Counted from the stretch's first letter, positions 28,178-38,533 are shown. The stretch: 64,000 nt of DNA from Faecalimicrobium dakarense (GCF_000499525.1 NZ_HG529329.1:1-64000), one strand, 5' to 3'. Numbers and translations: made by a program. The notes: generated by a model not told the origin, from the letters alone.

Positions 28178-29197
28178 TTAAAGAGTCATAACATTAAATA
28201 CTTTTATATTAATTTTTCTTTGTATACTATCTATAAAGTATTTATCATCAAAGCTATATCCTTCTATTGATGTTGGATTTATACTTAACCCAATTAAATT
28301 AACTTTATTTATAACCTTAATACTTCCTTTAAGCTTTATAAACTTATCAAATATTTCCTTATCTAAAAATATTTTTGTACTGTCACTAACTAATATAGTA
28401 ATCTTTTTATAGCTGCTACCACTTTTTATAAGACTATTTATAAAATCATTAGTAACTATTCCATTTACAACTATATACTTAGTATCTTCATCTACATTAT
28501 CTATAATTTCTTTAGAAGAATTTAGAGTTGTATTTATATTTAGGCATTTGTATGAGTAATCTTTATTTACTAAGCTAACCTTATATTCTTTCATATTTTC
28601 ATAGATTTCGTAAAACTTTTCATCACTTACTTTATCAAGATTTAATATGTTAGCTTCATATATTATTTTTTCTATTGCCTTATTTACATCTTTATTTATT
28701 ACAGCTCCACTACAAAATATTGTAGACTCAGTTATAGATGGTGATCCTAATGTTTTTCTAGATAAGGCTCCATCAACTATACTTAAATCTGCACCATAGT
28801 GATTTAATCTTTCACAAATGTATTTTATTTGAGTATTTATAGATGGACCTGCAAGTTCTATATATCCATCGCTTAAGGATCTAAATATAACTATATTTCC
28901 TAGTGGTGTTGTTATATTGGTAAGTTCTAGTATCTCTTTTGTTATATCACTATTTAATGCCAACCTATTAGCCGTAGCTATTATAGTATTTTTATTTACA
29001 TATATTCTAGGTTTTTGCGTTTTAGTGACAACATCTATACCTTCTCCATCTACACCTATTGATGTAAGTCCTAGTACTATATTTTTATTTGCACACTCTT
29101 TTAATATATAATTTAGAGTAGTTGTTTTACCTACATTTTTATAGTTTCCTATAATAGACATACTCTTATATTTTAATATTTCATTTAATATATCCAT
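28178..29197 (-). CDS. kamB: P-loop protein, probable lysine 5,6-aminomutase reactivation factor (KamB-like)
   Basis: 339-aa protein with an N-terminal nucleotide site GNYKNVGKTT (about 17-26) and later GVDGEGIDVV and DGALSRKTLGSP. It directly precedes the MutS-like gene, with which it is paired in lysine clusters of other fermenters; together they are thought to restore inactivated aminomutase. AAGGATATAATT precedes the ATG. The biochemical role here is inferred from context and family. No homology to mobile GTPases beyond the P-loop. Confidence 0.75.
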   Translation of the reverse strand: MDILNEILKYKSMSIIGNYKNVGKTTTLNYILKECANKNIVLGLTSIGVDGEGIDVVTKTQKPRIYVNKNTIIATANRLALNSDITKEILELTNITTPLGNIVIFRSLSDGYIELAGPSINTQIKYICERLNHYGADLSIVDGALSRKTLGSPSITESTIFCSGAVINKDVNKAIEKIIYEANILNLDKVSDEKFYEIYENMKEYKVSLVNKDYSYKCLNINTTLNSSKEIIDNVDEDTKYIVVNGIVTNDFINSLIKSGSSYKKITILVSDSTKIFLDKEIFDKFIKLKGSIKVINKVNLIGLSINPTSIEGYSFDDKYFIDSIQRKINIKVFNVMTL

Positions 29198-29257
29198 AAT
29201 TATATCCTTAAAAATTTAAAATAATTTTTCTAAGCGATGTAGGTCTTAATGCTTTTT

Positions 29258-29292
29258 CTAAGAGATATTATATAACCTATAATATCTCTTAG
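29258..29292. other. Intra-operon hairpin between kamA and kamB
   Basis: Perfect 15-bp stem CTAAGAGATATTATA / TATAATATCTCTTAG around a 5-nt loop. On the coding (minus) strand it is followed by A-rich, not T-rich, sequence, so it is unlikely to terminate. Probably protects or sets the dosage of the kamA side of the transcript. Confidence 0.6.
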
Positions 29293-29304
29293 TATTAGTT
29301 TTTA

Positions 29305-30555
29305 TTAACCTAAATGAGCGCTTAGCTCTCTTTTCTTTCTATCTAATTCAGTTGGTTCAAGTGTCATTCTTTCATTATTTAAAAGACCTGCTACTCCTAC
29401 CTTATGAACTTCTTTTTCACCTTTACAAACCTCACATTCACATATATGACTGTAGTTTGTTGGCTCTGTATAAGTAGTTATAACACCTTCAAAGTTTCTA
29501 AGTATTACTTTATCGTAACTTTGAGATATTACATAGTTTGGCATAACTGGAGTCTTACCTCCACCACCTGGTGCATCTACAACAAATGTTGGTACACAGT
29601 ATCCTGATGTATGTCCTCTTAAACCTTCTATTATTTCTATACCTTTAGATACTGGAGTTCTAAAGTGCTCTATACCAGTAGATAGGTCACATTGATAAAT
29701 GTAGTATGGTCTAACTCTTATTTTTACTAAATCATTAACTAATTTCTTCATTACATGCATGCAATCGTTTACCCCACGTAGTAAAACACTTTGGTTTCCT
29801 AAAGGTATACCTGCATTTGCCATTTTATTACAAGCTTCTATAGATTCTTTAGTTATTTCATTTGGATGATTAAAGTGAGTGTTTAGCCAAACTGGATGAT
29901 ATTTCTTAAGCATATTTACTAAATCATCAGTTATTCTTTGTGGCATAACAACTGGAACTCTACTTCCTATTCTTATTATTTCAACGTGTGGTATTTCTCT
30001 TAACTTGCTTATGATGTATTCTAATTTTTCATCACTCATTAAAAGTGCATCTCCACCTGATAATAATACGTCTCTTATAACTGGAGTATTTCTTATATAT
30101 TCTATAGCTCTATCTATTCTATCAACTGGCTGAGCTCCATCATTTTGTCCAGCAAATCTTCTTCTAGTACAGTGTCTACAATACATTGCACATTGATCTG
30201 TTATTAAAAGTAATGCTCTATCTGGATATCTATGAGTAAGTCCTGGTACTGGTGAATCTCCATCTTCGTGAAGTGGATCATCTAAATCAGCATCTGATAC
30301 TTTAAGTTCACTTGAAACTGGTATAGCTTGCTTTCTTATTGGGTCATTTGCATTAGTTGGATCTATTAATGATAAGTAGTAAGGTGTTATACTCATTCTT
30401 AAAGTTTTAAGACATTCCTTAACTCCTTCTTCTTCGCTTTCTGTAAGTGGTATATATTTCTTTAACTCTTCAACTGTTGTTATTCTATTTTTTACTTGCC
30501 ATTTCCAGTCATTCCATAATTCATTGCTAACGTCTGTAAATATTTTTCTTTCCAT
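29305..30555 (-). CDS. kamA: L-lysine 2,3-aminomutase
   Basis: 416-aa radical SAM enzyme that turns L-alpha-lysine into L-beta-lysine with PLP. The cluster motif is CAMYCRHC (about 127-134) followed by TRRRFAG. The SAM-binding GGD is in LLSGGDALL. The PLP lysine lies in the C-terminal half (DAPGGGGKTPVMPNYV), and a zinc-binding Cys pair appears near the end (CECEVC-like HICECEVCKGEK). First committed step of the pathway. Separated from kdd by 20 bp. Confidence 0.95.
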   Translation of the reverse strand: MERKIFTDVSNELWNDWKWQVKNRITTVEELKKYIPLTESEEEGVKECLKTLRMSITPYYLSLIDPTNANDPIRKQAIPVSSELKVSDADLDDPLHEDGDSPVPGLTHRYPDRALLLITDQCAMYCRHCTRRRFAGQNDGAQPVDRIDRAIEYIRNTPVIRDVLLSGGDALLMSDEKLEYIISKLREIPHVEIIRIGSRVPVVMPQRITDDLVNMLKKYHPVWLNTHFNHPNEITKESIEACNKMANAGIPLGNQSVLLRGVNDCMHVMKKLVNDLVKIRVRPYYIYQCDLSTGIEHFRTPVSKGIEIIEGLRGHTSGYCVPTFVVDAPGGGGKTPVMPNYVISQSYDKVILRNFEGVITTYTEPTNYSHICECEVCKGEKEVHKVGVAGLLNNERMTLEPTELDRKKRELSAHLG

Positions 30556-30575
30556 AATCCCCTACCCCCTATATT

Positions 30576-31607
30576 TTATACGTATAATTTTTTGAATATA
30601 TTTCTTATTGTTTCACTCTCTCTTAAAGCTGCTATTGTAACATCTGCATGACCTTTTGTATATCCATTTCCTATTATCATATCTACATCTTTACCTACAC
30701 CTTCAGCACCAAGTGCAGCTTTTGTAAATGCTGTTGCCATTGAGAAGAAGTATACTATTCCACCATCTCTAACAGGTAGTATTGTACTCATTTCTGTATT
30801 TTGAACATTTACGCAGTTTATAGCTAAATCTACTTCTTTTCCTTCATTTACTTCTAATACCTTATTTAAAACTGCATTAGGATTTTGTGCATCTACAGTT
30901 ATAACTTCATCTACAAGATTATTTTCTTTTAAGAATTGTTCTTGTTTTTCATCTCTAACAAGCCCTATTACTCTTCCATTTTTACCAGCTTTTTTCTTAG
31001 CTTCATAACAACAAAGCATTCCAGATTTACCAGCAGCTCCAAGTATTAAAACACTGTTTCCTTCTTTAACTAACTTTTGTGTCTGAGCAGGAGCACCAGC
31101 AACATCTAACGCTGCTAATGCTAAATTTTCTTCCATATCTGTTGGTAATTTTGCATATATACCACTTTCAAATAATATAGCTTTTCCTTTTATTTCAACT
31201 CTATCTATATCTGCTTTTATATCTATTATTTCTTCTATTTTTAATGGAGTTAATGATAATGATACAAGTGTTGCTATCTTATCTCCTATTTTTAAATCTG
31301 TCTTATCTGCTAAATCAGAACCTATCTTTTCTATTGTTCCTATTAACATCCCTCCAGAACCAGTAACTGGATTTTGCATTTTTCCTTTTTCTTCTACTAT
31401 ACTTAATATTTTTGATTTTATTTTTTCTACATCATGATTACACTCTTCTTCTATTTGAGTGAAACTTGCTGAATCTATGTTTAAAGCTTGAACATCTATT
31501 AATATCTCATTATCATAAATATTCATATCATTATTTATTTTTTTAGCTGGTTGTGGAAGTACATTTTCCCCTATAACTCTGTGTGTTCCGTATTTACATC
31601 CTTTCAT
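30576..31607 (-). CDS. kdd: L-erythro-3,5-diaminohexanoate dehydrogenase
   Basis: 343-aa NAD(P)-dependent dehydrogenase that oxidises 3,5-diaminohexanoate to 3-keto-5-aminohexanoate. It has the N-terminal KGCKYGTHRVIGENVLPQPA stretch specific to Kdd, a Rossmann nucleotide site in VLILGAAGKSGMLCCYEAKK (about 186-205), and GTG-like conserved GSGGMLIGTIEKIG. Length matches the family. It lies between kamA and atoA in the pathway operon. Confidence 0.93.
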   Translation of the reverse strand: MKGCKYGTHRVIGENVLPQPAKKINNDMNIYDNEILIDVQALNIDSASFTQIEEECNHDVEKIKSKILSIVEEKGKMQNPVTGSGGMLIGTIEKIGSDLADKTDLKIGDKIATLVSLSLTPLKIEEIIDIKADIDRVEIKGKAILFESGIYAKLPTDMEENLALAALDVAGAPAQTQKLVKEGNSVLILGAAGKSGMLCCYEAKKKAGKNGRVIGLVRDEKQEQFLKENNLVDEVITVDAQNPNAVLNKVLEVNEGKEVDLAINCVNVQNTEMSTILPVRDGGIVYFFSMATAFTKAALGAEGVGKDVDMIIGNGYTKGHADVTIAALRESETIRNIFKKLYV

Positions 31608-31622
31608 GACTAATCCCCCTTA

Positions 31623-32282
31623 TTATACTGTTTGTGCATTTCTATATACTAAATCATCAGCTATTATTAAATCAGCCTCTGTCATAGCCCTTAATTCTTC
31701 AATAGTTACATCCTCACTTATTTCTTTTACAACTAAACCTTCTTTTGTTACTTCCATAACAGCAAATTCAGTTATTATCATATCAACTACACCTTTTGCA
31801 GTTAATGGAAGAGTACACTCTTTAAGTATCTTAGATTTTCCTTTTACAGTGTGTAACATAGCAACTATAACTTTCTTTGCTCCAACTACTAAATCCATAG
31901 CTCCACCCATCCCAGGAACCGTTTTCCCAGGCACTATCCAGTTAGCTAGGTTTCCATATTGGTCTACTTCTAAAGCTCCAAGTACTGTTACATCTACATG
32001 TCCTCCTCTTATAAGACCAAAAGACATTGATGAATCAAAGAAAGCCCCATCTTCATTCATTGTTACAAATTGACCACCTGCATTAGTTATATCTAGATTT
32101 ACTTCATCTTCATTTGCAAGTTTTCCCATACCAACCATTCCATTTTCTGATTGGAAAGTTACATTTATACCTTCTTCTAGATAATTTGTCGTTAATGTTG
32201 GAAGTCCTATTCCTAAGTTTACTAATTGATTATTTTTAAATTCTTTAGCTACCCTTTTAGCTATAATCTCTTTAGGATTCAT
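31623..32282 (-). CDS. atoA: Butyryl-CoA:acetoacetate CoA-transferase beta subunit
   Basis: 219-aa subunit B of a class I CoA-transferase. The catalytic glutamate is in SENGMVGMG (about 47). [10 protein letters not shown] and [16 protein letters not shown] are family motifs. With the alpha subunit it moves CoA from butyryl-CoA to acetoacetate, releasing butyrate. Its start abuts the alpha-subunit stop exactly. Also called CtfB/ScoB in other clostridia. Confidence 0.9.
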   Translation of the reverse strand: MNPKEIIAKRVAKEFKNNQLVNLGIGLPTLTTNYLEEGINVTFQSENGMVGMGKLANEDEVNLDITNAGGQFVTMNEDGAFFDSSMSFGLIRGGHVDVTVLGALEVDQYGNLANWIVPGKTVPGMGGAMDLVVGAKKVIVAMLHTVKGKSKILKECTLPLTAKGVVDMIITEFAVMEVTKEGLVVKEISEDVTIEELRAMTEADLIIADDLVYRNAQTV

Positions 32283-32936
32283 TTATTTTGCCTCCTTTAT
32301 TATGTAATCTACGACTACACCTGGAGTCATTATCATCTCTTTTTCTAAGTCTTTAGAGTCTACTAATTCTTCAGCTTCAACTATTACTAAATCACTTGCC
32401 ATAGCTATCATTGGATTGAAGTTTTTAGTAGTTCCTTTGTAAACTGTATTTCCAAATGAATCAACGACACTACCTTTTACAAGTGCTATATCTGCTCTTA
32501 GTGGTAATTCTAATAGATATTCTTTACCCTTTACTGTTATCTTTTCTTTATTTTCTTCAACTAAAGTTCCTACTCCTGTTGGAGTTAATATTCCGCCTAG
32601 GCCAAATCCGCCTGCTCTTACTCTTTCTATAAGTGTTCCTTGTGGAGATAGTTCAACTTCTAATTTACCTTCATTCATTAGTCTTCCCGTCTGGGCATTT
32701 GTTCCTATATGAGAGGCTATAACCTTTTTAACTTGGTTATTTACTATAAGTCTTCCTATTCCTTTATCCACAAAAGAAGTATCATTTCCTATTATAGTTA
32801 GATTTTTAGCACCAGATTCTATAAGTGAATCTATAAGGATTTCTCCTGTACCACAGCCTAAAAATCCACCTACCATGATAGTCATATCATCTTTAAAAAG
32901 ATTCTTTAGTGTTTCTACAGATATAACTTTGCTCAT
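32283..32936 (-). CDS. atoD: Butyryl-CoA:acetoacetate CoA-transferase alpha subunit
   Basis: 217-aa subunit A with the glycine-rich N-terminal CoA site GGFLGCGTGEILIDSL and the RAGGFGLGGILTPTGVGT stretch. Partner of the next gene, with which it forms the heteromeric transferase. It follows kce by 18 bp. The pair uses the acetoacetate released by Kce, which ties it to the pathway. Confidence 0.9.
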   Translation of the reverse strand: MSKVISVETLKNLFKDDMTIMVGGFLGCGTGEILIDSLIESGAKNLTIIGNDTSFVDKGIGRLIVNNQVKKVIASHIGTNAQTGRLMNEGKLEVELSPQGTLIERVRAGGFGLGGILTPTGVGTLVEENKEKITVKGKEYLLELPLRADIALVKGSVVDSFGNTVYKGTTKNFNPMIAMASDLVIVEAEELVDSKDLEKEMIMTPGVVVDYIIKEAK

Positions 32937-32954
32937 TTTATCCCCCCTAGATGT

Positions 32955-33800
32955 TTAAGCTTCTTGTGTGCTTAATACATTAACTTCTAAACCTAGTATT
33001 TCACGAGCTTCTTTAGGTGTTGCTACTTCTCTACCAAGCTCTCTTACTATATTTGCAGCTTTTTTAACTAATTCTCCATTTGAAGATGCCGGTACTCCTT
33101 TTTTCATGTATACATTATCTTCAAATCCTACTCGGATATGACCTCCCAATAATACACTTAAAGCTACCATATCAAATTGAGCTCTTCCTATTCCACTTAC
33201 TGTAAATGTAGCATTTTGAGGTATACTTTCTCTCATAAACATTAAATCTCTATATGTTGCACTTATACCTCCATTAACTCCCATTACAAAGTTAAAGTGC
33301 ATGTTATCATTTATAAATCCTTTTTTGTTAAGTCTAATAGCCATATCTACCATACCCTTATCAAATACTTCTATTTCTGGCTTAACATTTAATTCTATCA
33401 TTTTCTTTCCAAACTCTTTTATTGTATTTTCAGTATTTACAAATATTTCGTCTCCACCGAAGTTACAAGTTCCACAGTCTAGAGTTGCCATTTCAGGAGA
33501 TAAATTTACTGGTTGGATTCTTTCTTCATTGCTCATTCCAACTGCTCCTCCAGTTGAAGGCTGAACAATTGCATCAGGACACTCAACCTTTATAGCCTCT
33601 ATACATTCTTTAAATCTATTTATATCTTGAGTTGGAGTTCCATCATCTTTTCTTACATGAAGGTGTATTATACTTGCTCCAGCATCATAAGCAGACTTTG
33701 CTTCTCTTACTATTTCTTCAACAGTATATGGAACATTTGGATTATGTTCTTTTGTTACTTCTGCACCAGATATAGCTGCAGTTATTATAACCTTTTGCAT
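32955..33800 (-). CDS. kce: 3-keto-5-aminohexanoate cleavage enzyme
   Basis: 281-aa Zn-dependent TIM-barrel enzyme (BKACE family). It condenses 3-keto-5-aminohexanoate with acetyl-CoA to give 3-aminobutyryl-CoA and acetoacetate. Zinc-binding His pair in ASIIHLHVR (about 46-48); a further His/Glu pair is expected near GGHIRVGFEDN (about 230). ITAAISGAEVTKEHNPNVPYT at the N-terminus is typical. Contiguous with the other pathway genes. Confidence 0.95.
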   Translation of the reverse strand: MQKVIITAAISGAEVTKEHNPNVPYTVEEIVREAKSAYDAGASIIHLHVRKDDGTPTQDINRFKECIEAIKVECPDAIVQPSTGGAVGMSNEERIQPVNLSPEMATLDCGTCNFGGDEIFVNTENTIKEFGKKMIELNVKPEIEVFDKGMVDMAIRLNKKGFINDNMHFNFVMGVNGGISATYRDLMFMRESIPQNATFTVSGIGRAQFDMVALSVLLGGHIRVGFEDNVYMKKGVPASSNGELVKKAANIVRELGREVATPKEAREILGLEVNVLSTQEA

Positions 33801-33820
33801 ATTAAAGCCCCCTTAAATAA

Positions 33821-34201
33821 CTATAATCTTTGTTTATCTTTAGGTACTACACAAGTTCCACTAGCTTTACATACTACTATTGGGTTCTCTAAAACTTCTG
33901 CTGCTGATTCATTTATATCAGTTCTTGGCACTATAACTTTTCTAGCTTCAAATACCATCTTTCTTGAACTATTTCCTACATTAACTATTTCACCAACAGC
34001 TTCTATATAATCACCAGCATATACTGGTGCTAAAAACTCTACGCTATCATAAGCTTTAAATAATCCTTCATCACCATCATTTTGTATTAGTAATTCAGTA
34101 GCTACATCTCCAAATAATTGAAGCATTTTAGCACCGTCTACTAAATTTCCACCATAATGAGCATCATTACTTCCCATTCTCATTCTTATCATTGCTTTCA
34201 T
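33821..34201 (-). CDS. kal: 3-aminobutyryl-CoA ammonia-lyase
   Basis: 126-aa hotdog-fold enzyme that removes ammonia from 3-aminobutyryl-CoA to give crotonyl-CoA. It has the [27 protein letters not shown]-terminus (a shortened quotation of two motifs) and the [15 protein letters not shown] segment of Kal. AAGGGGGAACTT precedes the ATG. It lies 20 bp upstream of kce. Confidence 0.92.
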   Translation of the reverse strand: MKAMIRMRMGSNDAHYGGNLVDGAKMLQLFGDVATELLIQNDGDEGLFKAYDSVEFLAPVYAGDYIEAVGEIVNVGNSSRKMVFEARKVIVPRTDINESAAEVLENPIVVCKASGTCVVPKDKQRL

Positions 34202-34241
34202 GTTAAGTTCCCCCTTTGTGATTGTTTATATATTTATCAAC

Positions 34242-34267
34242 TGGTATAGGTCTTTAAGACCTACACC
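34242..34267 (-). other. Intra-operon hairpin between etfA and kal
   Basis: On the minus-strand RNA GGTGTAGGTC pairs with GACCTATACC (one G-U pair) around TTAAA. No T-tract follows. It separates the butyryl-CoA dehydrogenase/Etf genes from the lysine-specific genes and may be an RNA processing or pause site. Confidence 0.55.
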
Positions 34268-34282
34268 AATTAGTAAGCTTTA

Positions 34283-35257
34283 TTATGCTAATTCTTGTAT
34301 TAAGTTTTTGATAACTTTATTAACGTCTCCTACTATAGAAACATCCGCAGCTTCAAATATAGGTGCTTCGCTATTTTTATTTATAGCTACTATAAATTCA
34401 GATTCTTCCATACCAGCTAAATGTTGTATAGCCCCTGATATACCACAAGCAAGGTAAAGATCTGGTCTTACAGTTTTACCAGTTTGACCTACTTGACGAG
34501 ATTTATCAACCCATCCTGCATCAACTACAGCACGAGAAGCACTTACTTCAGCTCCTAATATGTCTGCTAATTCATATAAAGCATCCATATTTTCTTTAGA
34601 ACCTACTCCTCTTCCTGCTGATATAAGTATATTAGCATCTTCTATATTAACTTTCTTTACAGTTTCTTTTATGTATTCTAATACTTCTACGTTTTTACCA
34701 TTTTCACTAAAATCTACTACAAAGTTTTCTATATTTCCAGTTCTTGTAGCATCTTTTTCTAACTTTTTCATAACCCCTGGTCTTACAGTACTCATTTGTG
34801 GTCTATGATTTGGGCATATTATAGTAGCCATTATATTTCCACCAAATGCAGGTCTAGTCATTAAAAGTCCATTATTTTCATCATCTATTTCAAGTGATGT
34901 ACAGTCTGCTGTAAGACCTGTTTCAATAGTAGCACTAACTCTTGGTGCTAAATCTCTACCTATTGTAGTTGCTCCTACTAAAACGATTTCTGGATCTTTT
35001 TTATTTATAACTTCACAAAGTGCTTTAGCATATGTATTAGTTACATATACATCTAAATTTTCATCATCAACACAAACTACTTCATCTGCACCATATTGTA
35101 TAAGTTCTTCACTTAAATTTTTAACATTATGACCAAGAAGTACTGCACTTACTTTACTATTTAATTTATCTGCTAACTCTTTACCTCTTCCTATTAATTC
35201 CAAAGAAACATTTTGGATTTCACCACTTCTTTGTTCAACAAAAACCATTACACTCAT
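34283..35257 (-). CDS. etfA: Electron transfer flavoprotein alpha subunit
   Basis: 324-aa Etf alpha. The C-terminal FAD domain motif is GQTGKTVRPDLYLACGISGAIQHLAG (two adjoining parts), preceded by SRAVVDAGWV. I start at the ATG at 35257 because AGGAGG stands 7 bp before it; the longer reading adds seven residues that include that site. It pairs with EtfB and the neighbouring acyl-CoA dehydrogenase for crotonyl-CoA reduction. Electron bifurcation is common for this complex in clostridia but cannot be shown from sequence here. Confidence 0.93.
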   Translation of the reverse strand: MSVMVFVEQRSGEIQNVSLELIGRGKELADKLNSKVSAVLLGHNVKNLSEELIQYGADEVVCVDDENLDVYVTNTYAKALCEVINKKDPEIVLVGATTIGRDLAPRVSATIETGLTADCTSLEIDDENNGLLMTRPAFGGNIMATIICPNHRPQMSTVRPGVMKKLEKDATRTGNIENFVVDFSENGKNVEVLEYIKETVKKVNIEDANILISAGRGVGSKENMDALYELADILGAEVSASRAVVDAGWVDKSRQVGQTGKTVRPDLYLACGISGAIQHLAGMEESEFIVAINKNSEAPIFEAADVSIVGDVNKVIKNLIQELA

Positions 35258-35315
35258 TATTTTTCCTCCTATAATCACTACTCTTTGAGAAATATTTCGC
35301 CAAATTGTTTAGTTT

Positions 35316-36113
35316 TTAAGCCTTAGCTTCAGTTATTATAAACTTTTCTTTAAGAGCATTTACTATTATTGATGCTCCTTCTTTTTCATCTACATTATAA
35401 AGTGTTCCTTTAGCTTTAACTCCTTTAGTAAATGACTTTTTAACTTTAGTTGGAGAACCTTTTAATCCTATCTCTTCTAAACAAACATCTATATCTTTTA
35501 AAGTCCAAGTTTCTATGTTATCTTCTCTCATACAATCATATATTCTAGAAACTCTCATGTATCTTGGAGTATTCATTTCTTTTAAAGTAGTTATAAGAAG
35601 TGGCATTTTTGCCTTTATAACTTGATGTCCATCTTCAAAAGCTCTATTTACTATTACATGGCCATCTTCTACTTCTAATTTTTCAACGTAAGTTATAGAT
35701 GGTATATCAAGGTGATTTGCTATTTGAGGACCAACTTGTGCTGTATCTCCATCTATTGCTTGTCTTCCTGCTATTATTAAATCATAATCTAACTTCTTTA
35801 TAGCTCCTGCTATAGTTTTTGAAGTAGCTAATGTATCAGCTCCTGCAAAAGCTCTATCTGTAAGAAGTATTGCTCTATCAGCACCCATTGCTATTGCTTC
35901 TTTTAGTGCATTTTTAGCTTGAGGTGGTCCCATTGTTAATACTGTAACTGTTGCACCCATTTTTTCTTTTAAGATTACTGCTTCTTCTATTCCTGCTTTA
36001 TCATCAGGATTTATTATACTTGGTACCCCGTCTCTTATTAATGTACCAGTTTTAGGGTCTAATTTTACTTCTGTTGTATCTGGTACTTGTTTTACGCAAA
36101 CTAATATATTCAT
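35316..36113 (-). CDS. etfB: Electron transfer flavoprotein beta subunit
   Basis: 265-aa Etf beta. VCVKQVPDTTEVKLDPKTGTL marks the N-terminus, followed by VTVLTMGPPQAKNALKEAIAMGADRA (quoted in parts) and the AGRQAIDGDTAQVGPQIA motif at about 125-142. Good ribosome site (AGGAGGGAAAAAT). Sits between bcd and etfA, the standard bcd-etfB-etfA order. Confidence 0.94.
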   Translation of the reverse strand: MNILVCVKQVPDTTEVKLDPKTGTLIRDGVPSIINPDDKAGIEEAVILKEKMGATVTVLTMGPPQAKNALKEAIAMGADRAILLTDRAFAGADTLATSKTIAGAIKKLDYDLIIAGRQAIDGDTAQVGPQIANHLDIPSITYVEKLEVEDGHVIVNRAFEDGHQVIKAKMPLLITTLKEMNTPRYMRVSRIYDCMREDNIETWTLKDIDVCLEEIGLKGSPTKVKKSFTKGVKAKGTLYNVDEKEGASIIVNALKEKFIITEAKA

Positions 36114-36146
36114 ATTTTTCCCTCCTGAAAATTCGCTTCATCTAAT

Positions 36147-37271
36147 TTATCTAAGTAAATCTGCACCTATAACCATTCTTTGTACTTCACTTGTTCCTTC
36201 GTATATCTCAGTTATTTTTGCATCTCTCATCATTCTTTCTATATCATATTCACGAGTATATCCGTATCCTCCGTGAAGTTGAACTGCTTTAGTTGTAACT
36301 TCCATTGCTACTTCTGATGCATAAAGTTTTGCCATAGCTGCATCTACACTGTAAGGTTTTCCTGCATCTTTTTTGCTAGCAGCTTTGTATACTAAAAGTC
36401 TTGCAGCTTCTATTTTAGTTTTCATATCAGCAAGTTCAAATTGAGTATTTTGGAAAGCTGCTAAACTTCTACCAAATTGCTTTCTTTCTTTTACATAATC
36501 AACTGTAACATCTAACGCACCTTGAGCAATTCCTAAGGCTTGTGCAGCTATACCTATACGTCCACCGTCTAGTGTCTTCATAGCTATTTTAAACCCTTGC
36601 CCAACTTTACCTAGTAAGTTTTCTTTAGGTATTACACAGTTTTCAAATATAAGTTCACAAGTTGCAGAAGCTCTTATACCAAGTTTTTTCTCTTTTTTAC
36701 CTATGCTAAATCCTTCTGTTCCCTTTTCTACTATGAAAGCTGATATTCCACGAGTTCCTTTAGATTTATCAGTCATAGCCATAACTACATATGTATCAGC
36801 AGGACCTGCATTAGTTATAAATATCTTAGTTCCATTTAATATATAGTTATCTCCATCTAAAACTGCAGTAGTTTGTTGAGCTGATGCATCTGTACCTGCA
36901 TTAGGTTCAGTTAAACCAAAAGCAGCTAATTTATCACCTTTTGCAAGTGGCGCTAAGAATTTTTGCTTTTGTTCTTCTGTACCAAATTCATATATAGGAT
37001 TAGCTCCTAATGAAGTATGAGCAGATACTATTACCCCTGTAGTTCCACAAGCTTTAGAAAGTTCTTCAACAGCTAATGTATATCCTAAGTAATCTCCCCC
37101 TTCTCCACCATATTCCTTTGGAAAAGGTATTCCTAGTATGCCGCATTCAGCCATTTTATCAACTGTTGCATACGGAAACTCTTCTGCCTCATCTATTTCA
37201 TGAGCTATAGGAGCTACCTCATTTACCGTAAACTCTCTATACATCTGTTTTAATAATTCATATTTTTCCAT
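36147..37271 (-). CDS. bcd: Short-chain (butyryl-CoA type) acyl-CoA dehydrogenase
   Basis: 374-aa flavoenzyme that reduces crotonyl-CoA to butyryl-CoA with electrons from EtfAB. Motifs: AFGLTEPNAGTDASAQ (FAD/substrate, about 122), FITNAGPADTYVVMAMT, and the catalytic glutamate in EIYEGTSEVQRMVI near residue 362. QLHGGYGYTREYDIERMMRDAKI precedes it (two motifs). Transcribed with the Etf genes, 34 bp upstream of etfB. Confidence 0.93.
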   Translation of the reverse strand: MEKYELLKQMYREFTVNEVAPIAHEIDEAEEFPYATVDKMAECGILGIPFPKEYGGEGGDYLGYTLAVEELSKACGTTGVIVSAHTSLGANPIYEFGTEEQKQKFLAPLAKGDKLAAFGLTEPNAGTDASAQQTTAVLDGDNYILNGTKIFITNAGPADTYVVMAMTDKSKGTRGISAFIVEKGTEGFSIGKKEKKLGIRASATCELIFENCVIPKENLLGKVGQGFKIAMKTLDGGRIGIAAQALGIAQGALDVTVDYVKERKQFGRSLAAFQNTQFELADMKTKIEAARLLVYKAASKKDAGKPYSVDAAMAKLYASEVAMEVTTKAVQLHGGYGYTREYDIERMMRDAKITEIYEGTSEVQRMVIGADLLR

Positions 37272-37301
37272 AAATATCTCCCCTCTTTTGAATATACTCT
37301 A

Positions 37302-38486
37302 TTAGCATTTTTTTATTATTAAACTAGTACCTTGTCCTCCACCTATACAAAGTGTAGCAAGTCCTAGATCAACATCTTCTCTTTTTTGCATTTCATGTAT
37401 TAAAGAAACTAATATTCTACATCCACTAGCACCTACTGGATGACCAAGTGCTATTGCACCACCATTTACATTTACTTTTTCCATATCAAAGTTTAATCCT
37501 TTTGATACTGATAAAGCTTGAACTGCAAAAGCTTCATTTGCTTCTATTAAATCTATATCTTCTAAACTTAAGTTTGCTTTTTGAAGGGCTTTTTCTGTTG
37601 CTGGAACTGGTCCATATCCCATTATAGCTGGGTCAACACCTGCTGAAGCATATGAAACTATACTTGCTAATGGCTTTAATCCTAATTCATTACACTTTTC
37701 TCTACTCATAAGCATGACCATTGCACTACCATCATTTATCCCAGACGCATTACCTGCACTAACAGTTCCATCCTTTTTAAATGCTGGTCTTAATTTAGAT
37801 AATTTTTCTATAGTAGTATTGTGTTTTGGATGTTCATCAGTATTAAATACTATAGGATCACCTTTTCTTTGAGGTATTAAAACTTCAACTATCTCATCTT
37901 TAAATCTATTATTTAATTGAGCTTTTTTTGCTTTTTCTTGGCTTAAAAGAGCAAACTTATCTTGTTCTTCTTTAGTTATCCCAAATTTTTCTGCTAAGTT
38001 TTCTGCAGTTATTCCCATATGATAGTTATTAAATGCATCTGTAAGACCATCATGTACTAAAGAGTCAACTATTTTGCTATCCCCTAATCCATATCCATAT
38101 CTAGCCTTGTTTATTAAATATGGAGCATTACTCATACTTTCACAGCCACCAGCTAATACTACATCACAATCTCCAAGAGCTATAAATTGTGCTGCCATAC
38201 TTACTGCTCTGAGACCAGAACCACAAACTTTATTTATAGCAAGTGCTGGAACTTGTGCTGGAATACCAGATTTTATAGCAACTTGTCTCGCTACATTTTG
38301 ACCAAGACCTGCGCTTAATACATTCCCTACTAATACTTCATCTATTATTTCAGGGTCTATATTAGCTCTTTTAATTGCTTCTTTCGCTGCTATACTTCCT
38401 AACTCCACAGAACTTACATCTTTAAGTGCACCACCTAATGATCCTATTGGAGTTCTAACTGCTGATACTATAACAACTTCTCTCAT
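37302..38486 (-). CDS. thl: Acetyl-CoA C-acetyltransferase (thiolase)
   Basis: 394-aa thiolase. The acyl-accepting Cys88 is in [11 protein letters not shown]. The active-site His and second Cys are in [15 protein letters not shown] (about 340-354) and CIGGGQG (about 378). In this pathway it cleaves acetoacetyl-CoA to two acetyl-CoA, or runs in the reverse sense for butyrate formation. It lies between hbd and bcd. Confidence 0.94.
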   Translation of the reverse strand: MREVVIVSAVRTPIGSLGGALKDVSSVELGSIAAKEAIKRANIDPEIIDEVLVGNVLSAGLGQNVARQVAIKSGIPAQVPALAINKVCGSGLRAVSMAAQFIALGDCDVVLAGGCESMSNAPYLINKARYGYGLGDSKIVDSLVHDGLTDAFNNYHMGITAENLAEKFGITKEEQDKFALLSQEKAKKAQLNNRFKDEIVEVLIPQRKGDPIVFNTDEHPKHNTTIEKLSKLRPAFKKDGTVSAGNASGINDGSAMVMLMSREKCNELGLKPLASIVSYASAGVDPAIMGYGPVPATEKALQKANLSLEDIDLIEANEAFAVQALSVSKGLNFDMEKVNVNGGAIALGHPVGASGCRILVSLIHEMQKREDVDLGLATLCIGGGQGTSLIIKKC

Positions 38487-38533
38487 TTTGTCCTCCCTAA
38501 CAGGTTAATTTATATAATAAATTTTACAATTAA

